Below, piece after piece: positions 1-6,071 of a stretch of 11,775 nucleotides of DNA. Source of the stretch: JABEVB01 sp049965775. Lineage in GTDB: Bacteria; Planctomycetota; Phycisphaerae; WQYP01. The notes beneath the pieces are model-generated. The model was not told the origin of the DNA. It did no database searches and saw only the letters and a program-made list of their open reading frames with translations. Within the stretch, counting starts at the first letter, position 1; every line of letters starts with the position of its first letter. Made by a program: the position numbers and the translations under genes. The DNA is taken from assembly GCA_049965775.1 (NCBI GenBank), contig JBMFVX010000099.1, forward strand, positions 1 to 11,775. Reading direction: 5' to 3'.

Positions 1-1
1 C

Positions 2-52
2 CATGACTTCCACGGCGACTGGAACTATACGATCACGCCACGTCAACCGTAG
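2..52 (+). CDS. C-terminal fragment of an upstream gene, possibly an insertion-sequence transposase
   Basis: An open frame enters from the left edge and ends at a TAG stop at 50-52. The 16 visible codons read HDFHGDWNYTITPRQP. The FHGDWNYTI-type ending resembles, from memory, the C-terminus of ISAzo13-type DDE transposases, whose stop lies close to the element end. I cannot confirm this from so short a tail. If it is right, the right end of the element would lie just downstream, perhaps in the AT-rich stretch around 55-75 (GGTTATTTGTTTACGCGCCC). The alternative is a chance open frame. The codon choice and conserved-looking aromatic residues make a real gene end more likely than not. Confidence 0.4.
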   Translation, partial: HDFHGDWNYTITPRQP

Positions 53-261
53 CGGTTATTTGTTTACGCGCCCTAAACAGCCGGCCACCCGGTCGGCATC
101 CTGCTCGCAACCTCAAACGTGGCCCCGGTAAGTGCCTGTACTTGCCCCGGCAGTTGTATTTTTGAGTCCCCAGAGAAAAAACGTAACGAAGTATTTCTGA
201 AGATGGATTGTTCCGTCATCGCTTCATCGTTTTACCGTAAATCCACAAAGGAGTTTTACTA
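53..261. other. Intergenic region upstream of the protease-like gene
   Basis: No gene is visible here. At 80-97 there is a compact hairpin: a 7-bp stem with one G-T pair, arms GCCGGCC and GGTCGGC, and a 4-base loop. No T run follows, so it is not a standard terminator; it may belong to the end of the upstream gene or element. I do not see a convincing -35/-10 pair for the gene at 262. The last 80 bases before it are more AT-rich than the rest and are the likely promoter zone. Confidence 0.35.
247..253 (+). promoter_or_regulatory. Shine-Dalgarno site of the subtilase-like gene
   Basis: AAAGGAG lies 8 bases before the ATG at 262 and fixes that start codon. Confidence 0.75.
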
Positions 262-1812
262 ATGCGTATATCTACACATCTATTAATCGCAGCCGCCGCC
301 ATGGCGGTGACCGCCAACGGAGTTCGAGCTACCGTGCTTGATCAGATCGGCGTTACCCAGCTTCGCAGCATCAAGCCTGCTCTAACCGGAGCGGGCGTTA
401 TCCTCGCACAAGTGGAGGCGTCGCTCGGCGGCACGGATGATTTTGAAGTCAATCCTGCGCCACTCTCCGCCGCCATCACCGGCGGCAGCCGAACGTTTAT
501 CTACGGCAACTACCTGAATCAGGTATCCTACACCTTCAGCAGCGGCAGCTACTCGAGCCATGCCCAGACCGTCGCGAATAATTTTTATGGCAGCAACGGC
601 CCGGTTGACGGCGCCATCACCGTGTATAACTTTGACTCCAATGATTTTGCCGATAATTATGTGTTTGCCGGCAAAGCTCCGCCCGCAGGTCTGGCCGTCG
701 TGAATCAAAGCTTTATTTACCCAGATCTCACCGCCGGGACAAATGAAGGCGTGGATTTCTATTTTGACGCCTACACGGGCCGCTTTAATACGCTCTTTGT
801 CTCGGCCATTGGCAACGGACAAACGACCTATACAAGTCCGAGCAGCTATATCAATGCTCCATCCACCTCCTACAACGGTATCGCGGTCGCCGCTTATGGC
901 GGCCCCACCGTCTATGGGCCGACATTTGATGGACGTTCTAAACCCGACATCTCCGCGCCGGCCAGTGCGACGAGCTTTGCAGCACCCCTGGTCTCCGGCG
1001 CTGCGGCTCTGCTTATTCAAGCAGGCAGGCAGGGTGTCGGCGGTGGTTCCGTCGCGGCCGCCACCGATCCACGAACCGTCAAGGCTCTCCTACTCAACGG
1101 TGCGGTCAAACCAACCGGATGGACCCACACGGCCACCGCCCCGCTCGATGAACGCTGGGGAGCGGGCATCGTCAACGTTTATAATTCATACCAGACTCTC
1201 GCCGCCGGCATCAAAAACCCCACCCAGCAGAGTGCTGCACCGCTGGGGCAAACCGGCCCAATCATCACGAGCGGCACAGCCGAAAGCGGCTCGTCCGGCT
1301 GGGCTTACCGCTCGATTACCAGCAGCATCACTTTCAATGCCGTTGACAATTACCTGCTCAACATTGGCTCCGGCCAAACCCTCACAGCCACCCTTGTCTG
1401 GAACCGGCAACTGTGGCAATTCAACATCAATAACCTTGACTTGTACCTCTACAACAGCAAAGGATCGCTCATCGCGCTAAGCGACAGCTCGGTAGACAAT
1501 GTGCAGCAGATTTATGCCACCGGGCTGACCGCAGGTCTCTACGACCTTAAAGTTGTCAAAGCCGGGGGAACCTCGGAGGTTTCGCCTTCCGAAATTTATT
1601 CGCTCGCGTACAGCGCCATCGGCGGCACGGTACCAACCACTCCCGCGATAACGCCTACAACTCCTCCCCCCACAGTTACAACCACCGGCAATCTTTGGTG
1701 GGGGCCAAGCCCCAGCGCCTCCGCCTCCGCAGCCCCAGAACCGGGAACTCTCGTCATGCTGGCCTTGGGAAGTCTGTTAGTCCTGCCCCGCCGACGAAGG
1801 GTCACCACCTGA
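262..1812 (+). CDS. Secreted subtilase-like (S8) protein with PEP-CTERM sorting tail
   Basis: 516 residues. A signal peptide covers about 1-23 (hydrophobic LLIAAAAMAVTA, likely cleavage after VRA). A subtilisin-type core covers about 40-310. It shows a His motif SSHA (His100), a probable oxyanion Asn in SAIGNG (Asn185), and a Ser motif ATSFAAPLVSGAAAL (Ser238) directly after KPDISAP. Where the catalytic Asp (D-T/S-G) is expected, the sequence reads GVILAQVEAS, so Glu52 sits at the Asp position. Residues about 350-453 form a beta-rich C-terminal domain resembling the pre-peptidase C-terminal fold (NLDLYLYN, GLTAGLYDLKV). A Pro/Thr-rich linker follows (457-475). The tail is PEP (492-494), a hydrophobic segment and RRRR, the PEP-CTERM signal recognised by exosortase/archaeosortase-type enzymes, implying cell-surface or matrix sorting. 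The gene is monocistronic and converges on the GH3 gene. Fold assignment is firm; proteolytic activity is uncertain because of the Asp-to-Glu change. Confidence 0.85.
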   Translation: MRISTHLLIAAAAMAVTANGVRATVLDQIGVTQLRSIKPALTGAGVILAQVEASLGGTDDFEVNPAPLSAAITGGSRTFIYGNYLNQVSYTFSSGSYSSHAQTVANNFYGSNGPVDGAITVYNFDSNDFADNYVFAGKAPPAGLAVVNQSFIYPDLTAGTNEGVDFYFDAYTGRFNTLFVSAIGNGQTTYTSPSSYINAPSTSYNGIAVAAYGGPTVYGPTFDGRSKPDISAPASATSFAAPLVSGAAALLIQAGRQGVGGGSVAAATDPRTVKALLLNGAVKPTGWTHTATAPLDERWGAGIVNVYNSYQTLAAGIKNPTQQSAAPLGQTGPIITSGTAESGSSGWAYRSITSSITFNAVDNYLLNIGSGQTLTATLVWNRQLWQFNINNLDLYLYNSKGSLIALSDSSVDNVQQIYATGLTAGLYDLKVVKAGGTSEVSPSEIYSLAYSAIGGTVPTTPAITPTTPPPTVTTTGNLWWGPSPSASASAAPEPGTLVMLALGSLLVLPRRRRVTT

Positions 1813-1835
1813 TCTCGTGCGTAGTATTTTGCTGA

Positions 1836-1877
1836 TCGTCGTGCAGGCGGCCGCATATGCGGTCGTCTGCGCGACGA
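1836..1877. terminator. Long hairpin between convergent genes, probable bidirectional terminator
   Basis: A 20-bp inverted repeat lies between the protease-like stop (1812) and the GH3 stop (1917). Left arm 1836-1855 pairs with 1858-1877 around a CATATG apex. On the plus-strand transcript all 20 positions pair if three G-U pairs are allowed; on the minus strand those three become A-C mismatches. Neither side has a clear T run, so it may act as a structural 3' end or Rho-type stop rather than a standard intrinsic terminator. A second, weaker 6-bp inverted repeat (CGCCCA/TGGGCG) lies at 1885-1914. Confidence 0.5.
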
Positions 1878-1916
1878 GGGCTTCCGCCCAACGCAGCTCA
1901 ATCGCGGCTGGGCGAA

Positions 1917-4232
1917 CTACGGCCGAACCGCTATCCGGGCAGTCAGCTTTGCTTCGGCAGAACTGCTGCCTATAGCCAGCACAAACGCGCCTTCGTCCAC
2001 ACGATAATCCTGCAATTTGCTATCCCAGAAGCCCCAGTCATCAATGCGCAGGTCAAAACTAACCTCACGCGATTCACCAGGTCGCAATGTGAGTCGCTTG
2101 AACGCCTTCAACTGGCGGATAGGCCGCGGCTGCTTGCCGGGCGGCGCAGTCACGTACACCTGTACGACTTCGTCTCCCTTGCGTTTGCCGGTATTGCTCA
2201 GCGTAAAACTTGCGCGAAGGATGCCTGTGGGCGACACATGCCGCGCCGAGAGCTTAAGGCTCGAATAACTGAAGGTGGTGTAGCTTAAACCGTAGCCAAA
2301 TGGATAAAGTGGCGGCTTTTTAATATACATGTACGTCTGGCCTTTGGCGATATCGCAATCCTGCAGTGCCGGTACATCAGCCTCGGAGGCATAAAATGTC
2401 ACCGGCAGGCGACCACCGGGGTTATAGCGGCCGAAGAGCACATCGGCGATGGCATTACCCCCCTGCTCGCCGGGGTACCCGCTCTGTAAAATCGCCGGGA
2501 CGTTATCGTTTATCCAGTTAATTGCCACCGCACTGCCGCTCTGCAACACCACCACCACATTTTTATTGAGGGCAACAACATCCTTAATATATTGCTCCTG
2601 GTCGGGCGGCAAATAGATGTTCGGACGATCCATGCCCTCAATTTCATAATGAGTGTTAAGTCCCAGCACAGCCACAACAACATCGGCTTGTTTGATTTGC
2701 GTTTGCTGCTCGGTTGATATTGGCGAGACTTTTAACGGCGCTTTTGCCGGGCGCTTGGGCCACGCAAGGTGCGTAACTTTCGCATGCGGCAAAGCTGCGG
2801 TTATACCGTCGAGCGGCGTCACAGCCGGCGGAATCGGGTTGCCGGAGTAATCGCCAAATAAAGCGACGGCGGCGTTAGGGCCGCATACAACAATGCTTTT
2901 AACTGCCTTAGCTGCAAGCGGCAACAAGATTTTGCCATCGGTAGTCGGGCTATTTTTAAGCAGTACCATGCTCTCACAAGCCAACTGGCGTGCAAGGGCT
3001 ACATGCTTGGCGCAGCCGATGACCGATGCCGGTATTTTGGCAAATGGAACCGCGTCGGGTGGGTCAAACATGCCCAGACGGAACTCGACCGTCAGCACAC
3101 GCGAGAGCGCCTGGTCAACAGTACTTTCGCGGCTCAGGCCCAATGCCACCGCTTTGGCGAGGTAATCGTTAAACAAGTTGGGATACCGGGCAAACCAGCC
3201 GCCCTCCATATCAAGTCCGGCGTTGACGGCGGCGGCAGCGGCTTCTTCCGGTGTTTTAACATAATGCTGCTGGCCACAAATATGCGATACTGCGCCACAA
3301 TCGCTTACCACAAAACCTTCAAAGCCCCACATGGTGCGGAGCACATCGGTAAGCAGCCAGCGGTTGCAACTGCACGGTACGCCATTAATCGCGTTATAGG
3401 CCGCCATAATGCTGGCAGCCTTGGCTTCGGTGATGCAGGCTTTAAAGCCGGCAAATTCATAGTCAAAAAAATAACTTTCGGGCGCCACCACATTTTCACC
3501 CATGCGGCCCGTTTCCCAACTATAACCGGCAAAGTGTTTGGGGGTTGACACCGTCTTGAGATATTTTGGATCGCGGCCCTGCATGCCGCGGGTAAACGCG
3601 GCGCCAAGGCGGCTGGTAAGCCAAGGGTCTTCACCGTAGGTTTCTTGATTGCGGCCCCAGCGCGGGTTGCGGGCCAGATTCACCACCGGCGACCAAAACA
3701 CCAGCAAGCCCGACATCAACTGGCCGTGATTGCCAAACATGCCCGAAGGCTTGGTCCATAAGCCGCCCGTGCGGTTGTATTTAGCACGGGCTTCATCAGA
3801 AATAGCCGTGGTCATGCGCTCAATGAGCACCGGGTTCCAAGTTGCCGCCAGGCCAATCGCCTCCGGAAAAACAGTAAACCGCCCCGGCCGCACGGCTCCG
3901 TGCAGCGCTTCATTGCCGAGGTTGTAACGCTTGATGCCGAGGCGCGGTATAGCCGCCTGAAAAAAGTACATGAGCGAAATTTTTTCCTGCAGCGTCAATC
4001 GGCCAATCAAATCGGCGACACGTTCGCTTATCGGCAACTTGGGGTTCCAAAATGGGAATCTTTCCAAATCAGATCGAGTGTCGCCGGCCCGTGCGGCAAA
4101 GTCTTTCAGCCCGACAGCCGCCAACACGGCCGACAGGCTCTGCAAAAATGCCCGCCGCTTGTGCAACGGCGTCCCCGCGGACACCGCATTTGGCCCGTTG
4201 TCTCTGGAGGCGTGTTTATTAACTTGGCGCAT
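1917..4232 (-). CDS. Glycoside hydrolase family 3 beta-xylosidase/beta-glucosidase, Tat-exported
   Basis: 771 residues. The enzyme removes terminal beta-linked sugars from oligosaccharides. The N-terminus has a Tat-type signal: HKRRAFLQ (residues 24-31), a hydrophobic stretch and a likely cleavage after FAARA near 49. The GH3 barrel covers about 58-400, with RNPRWGR (189-194), GEDP (200-203), KHF (232-234) and the nucleophile Asp311 in GFVVSDCGA. The SDC form is typical of the beta-xylosidase branch, as is NEALHG (107-112). The alpha/beta sandwich domain covers about 405-615; the acid/base residue is probably in HYEIEGMDR (Glu530 or Glu532). FGYGLSYTTF (645-654) leads into a C-terminal fibronectin-III-like domain (about 665-755). 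The start is fixed by GGAG at 4240-4243, 7 bases upstream of the ATG. All catalytic motifs are intact. The likely site of action is the periplasm or cell surface, on plant polysaccharide fragments. Xylose versus glucose preference cannot be read from the sequence. Confidence 0.93.
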   Translation of the reverse strand: MRQVNKHASRDNGPNAVSAGTPLHKRRAFLQSLSAVLAAVGLKDFAARAGDTRSDLERFPFWNPKLPISERVADLIGRLTLQEKISLMYFFQAAIPRLGIKRYNLGNEALHGAVRPGRFTVFPEAIGLAATWNPVLIERMTTAISDEARAKYNRTGGLWTKPSGMFGNHGQLMSGLLVFWSPVVNLARNPRWGRNQETYGEDPWLTSRLGAAFTRGMQGRDPKYLKTVSTPKHFAGYSWETGRMGENVVAPESYFFDYEFAGFKACITEAKAASIMAAYNAINGVPCSCNRWLLTDVLRTMWGFEGFVVSDCGAVSHICGQQHYVKTPEEAAAAAVNAGLDMEGGWFARYPNLFNDYLAKAVALGLSRESTVDQALSRVLTVEFRLGMFDPPDAVPFAKIPASVIGCAKHVALARQLACESMVLLKNSPTTDGKILLPLAAKAVKSIVVCGPNAAVALFGDYSGNPIPPAVTPLDGITAALPHAKVTHLAWPKRPAKAPLKVSPISTEQQTQIKQADVVVAVLGLNTHYEIEGMDRPNIYLPPDQEQYIKDVVALNKNVVVVLQSGSAVAINWINDNVPAILQSGYPGEQGGNAIADVLFGRYNPGGRLPVTFYASEADVPALQDCDIAKGQTYMYIKKPPLYPFGYGLSYTTFSYSSLKLSARHVSPTGILRASFTLSNTGKRKGDEVVQVYVTAPPGKQPRPIRQLKAFKRLTLRPGESREVSFDLRIDDWGFWDSKLQDYRVDEGAFVLAIGSSSAEAKLTARIAVRP

Positions 4233-4251
4233 AGACTATCTCCAAAAAATA

Positions 4252-4280
4252 ATTAAACCTGCATAAGGAGATCTCGCCAA
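4252..4280 (-). promoter_or_regulatory. Candidate promoter of the GH3 gene
   Basis: On the minus strand, TTGGCG (4280-4275) is followed after 17 bases by TTTAAT (4257-4252), a fair match to a sigma-70-type promoter. The start site would be near 4245, giving a very short leader that begins just before the Shine-Dalgarno GGAG (4240-4243). This is inferred from consensus only. Confidence 0.4.
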
Positions 4281-4439
4281 GCGTGCAGCATAACGCATGC
4301 GGAACCAAATGTATTGCAGTTATTCTGCGTGAGCGAAATTTTCTGCCATCACCTCTGGAAAATAATAATTCCACCACAAACTATGGCAGTACAGCCAATG
4401 CCGGCAGATGCAAATGTTCAGCCGCACGACCGCCGCCGC

Positions 4440-4483
4440 AAAAAGCATCGCGGCTGCAGAAAGCATTGCTCACTGCAGCCGCG
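4440..4483 (-). terminator. Intrinsic terminator of the xer gene
   Basis: A perfect 11-bp inverted repeat (arms 4449-4459 and 4473-4483, CTGCAGCCGCG type, 13-base loop) lies 60 bases past the xer stop. In the minus-strand direction it is followed, after ATGC, by TTTTT (4444-4440). This is the clearest intrinsic terminator in the window and separates xer from the GH3 gene. The rest of the 4233-4543 gap holds only the GH3 promoter region. Confidence 0.8.
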
Positions 4484-4543
4484 GCTTATTTATTGAGCCA
4501 GGATCGGTTGCGTACCAACCCGGGCATTCCCCGACGACATATT

Positions 4544-5599
4544 TCATGTTGCCCGCGGGTGGGCGGTTTCGTAGGCGTCGCGCACGCGATTGGTGGTAAG
4601 GTGCGTGTAAATTTGCGTGGTGCTGAGGCTCTGGTGCCCCAGCAATTCCTGAACCGAACGCAAATCAGCGCCATGATTAAGCAGGTGAGTCGCAAAGCTG
4701 TGCCGCAGCGTATGCGGGCTTATATGCGGGTCGAGCTGAGCCTCAATCAAATATTTGTCGAGTTTACGGCGAACCGAACGGGTGCTCAGCCGCTGCCCAT
4801 GCTTGTTTATAAACAAAGCCTGACCCGCCGCTGCAGAGCTGAGAATCGAGGCCCGCATCGCCAGATATTTTTGGATGGCCGCAATGGCATTCTGACCTAC
4901 GGGGCTGAGACGTTCTTTCTTGCCTTTGCCCCTGACCCTGATAATGCCGCCGGCAAAATCCACATCTTCCAAATTAAGTCCCACCAGTTCGCTCACCCGC
5001 ATACCGGTGGAATAAATAACCTCGAGCATGGCTTTGTCGCGCGAGCCAAGCAGGTCGGTGTCTTTTGGCGTTTGCAGCAGCCGCGTCACCTGCTCTTCAG
5101 TCATGAACTTGGGCAGGCGCTTTTCCAGCTTGGGTGTGCGGATGGTGAGCATCGGGTTGTTGCCCGATACACCACGCTTGTTCAAAAATTTAAAGAAACT
5201 TCGCAGCGTTGCCAGCTTACGGGCCAGGGTTGCCTTGGAGTAGTTCTGTTCGCGCATAAATTGCAGGTAATTGCGAACATCGTCGGCATTGGCATTGAGC
5301 AGAAGTTGCTCAATTTTTTCGACCGGAGGCTCTGCCGCAGCCGCCTGTGCCGGTGCCGCAGAAGCCGGGGGTGCAGCTGCGCCGACGGGAGATGTTTCGT
5401 CTTCAGGCTCGTTGTTGGGATTTACTTCCGGCACGCCGGCCAGAAAGTGCCCAAATTGCCGCAAGTCGGCGCCGTAGCACTTGCTGGTGTACACTGAAAA
5501 GTGCCGCTCAAACTGCAGGTACGCCAAAAAGTCCTGCACGCGCTGGGGAAGGGTTGTGGTATCCATAGTATGATCAACCTGTTGACCGGTGGGCGCCAT
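4544..5599 (-). CDS. Tyrosine site-specific recombinase, XerC/XerD family
   Basis: 351 residues from the ATG at 5599, which follows AGGAG (5611-5607) with a 7-base spacer. A second ATG at 5566 (340 aa, MDTTTLPQ) lacks a comparable site. The N-terminal SAM-like core-binding domain begins QRVQDFLAYLQFERHFSVYT. The catalytic domain carries the full set: Arg201 (STGMRVSEL), Lys225 (RGKGKKERL), His296 and Arg299 (SPHTLRHSFATHLL), His322 (LLGHQSLSTTQ) and the nucleophile Tyr331 (IYTHLT). The family resolves chromosome dimers at dif with a partner Xer. Unusually, an acidic then Ala/Pro-rich stretch of about 35 residues (about 59-95) interrupts the core-binding domain, which explains the length above the usual ~300. 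The housekeeping neighbours argue against a phage or integron integrase. XerC versus XerD cannot be decided here. Confidence 0.92.
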   Translation of the reverse strand: MAPTGQQVDHTMDTTTLPQRVQDFLAYLQFERHFSVYTSKCYGADLRQFGHFLAGVPEVNPNNEPEDETSPVGAAAPPASAAPAQAAAAEPPVEKIEQLLLNANADDVRNYLQFMREQNYSKATLARKLATLRSFFKFLNKRGVSGNNPMLTIRTPKLEKRLPKFMTEEQVTRLLQTPKDTDLLGSRDKAMLEVIYSTGMRVSELVGLNLEDVDFAGGIIRVRGKGKKERLSPVGQNAIAAIQKYLAMRASILSSAAAGQALFINKHGQRLSTRSVRRKLDKYLIEAQLDPHISPHTLRHSFATHLLNHGADLRSVQELLGHQSLSTTQIYTHLTTNRVRDAYETAHPRAT

Positions 5600-5659
5600 C
5601 ACGCCACTCCTACAGCGCATTAACGTCTCTTGCCGGCCCGACTCTCGCTGGTAACCAGA

Positions 5660-5693
5660 ATCGGCGTCCGCCAACTCTGCCATAACAACGGCT
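5660..5693 (-). other. tRNA-Leu-like 5' half, possible remnant
   Basis: Read on the minus strand, GCCGTTGTTATGGCAGAG followed by TTGGCGGACGCC resembles the acceptor and D-arm of a class II (Leu) tRNA, with a GGC/GCC D-stem and a GG-containing loop. Its translation MAELADAD resembles the spurious peptides produced when tRNA-Leu genes are read as protein. No matching anticodon arm, GTTCGA-type T-loop or closing acceptor strand is found downstream, so this is not an intact tRNA. It may be a remnant, an attachment-site relic, or coincidence. Confidence 0.2.
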
Positions 5694-5974
5694 TTACTTT
5701 GCTTACAACGTTCAGTCGCCGACCGCGGTCGGGTTGTCTGGCGGCTGGTTCTCCCGACGAACATAAGCTCGTCGCAAGCCACGCAAAGCTGTTAATTACC
5801 TTCTGTATCGGCATTTTGATTACCGACACTACACCTCCACCGATAATTGTCGAGAATATTGGAGGCCAAAGCGGCTTGGCGTCCGGTAAAAGTGAATTAT
5901 CGGCCAAAGACAGAAGGCCTTTGACCCGAAAGATGGCATTTTTTGCTGGAATTTATGGGATAGGCGAGATTTGC

Positions 5975-6054
5975 AAAAAGACATGCCCAGCCCATCAATG
6001 GGCCTATGGCTTATGAACCCAAGGCAAACGCGCCGAAAGATGCCGCGGCCTTGG
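5975..6054 (-). terminator. Candidate terminator structures downstream of folC
   Basis: Two inverted repeats follow the folC stop. The first has 7-bp arms CCAAGGC/GCCTTGG (6019-6025 and 6048-6054) with an inner CGCG/CGCG pairing. The second is a tight GCCCAT/ATGGGC hairpin (5990-6003). On the minus strand TTTTT (5979-5975) follows the second after 10 bases, which is further than usual. Either could end folC transcription; neither is a textbook terminator. Confidence 0.4.
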
Positions 6055-6071
6055 CTCGCGAATTGAGCGGA

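Larger units (their letters stand above)
5600..6071. other. Long intergenic region between folC and xer
   Basis: No supported gene in about 470 bases. Contents in order: the xer Shine-Dalgarno site (5607-5611); a tRNA-Leu-like 5' fragment (about 5660-5693, minus); a perfect 14-bp palindrome CCGACCGCGGTCGG (5719-5732); a 6-bp hairpin with an 8-base loop (5755-5774); and two inverted repeats just past folC. Open frames on either strand here lack recognisable domains. Confidence 0.5.

Noticed and set aside
743..1480. 245-residue Pro/Ser/Arg-rich plus-strand frame
   Set aside because: It is out of frame within the subtilase-like gene; its composition reflects a shifted reading of a GC-rich gene.
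4283..5497. Long 404-residue open frame on the plus strand
   Set aside because: It runs antisense through the xer gene, has no recognisable domain, and the opposite frame carries every tyrosine recombinase motif.
5612..5700. Complete tRNA-Leu gene
   Set aside because: No 7-base anticodon loop on a 5-bp stem, no T-loop and no closing acceptor strand could be found.
5567..5782. Longer 412-residue version of the recombinase
   Set aside because: The extra N-terminal residues are not Xer-like, and a strong Shine-Dalgarno site precedes the ATG at 5599.
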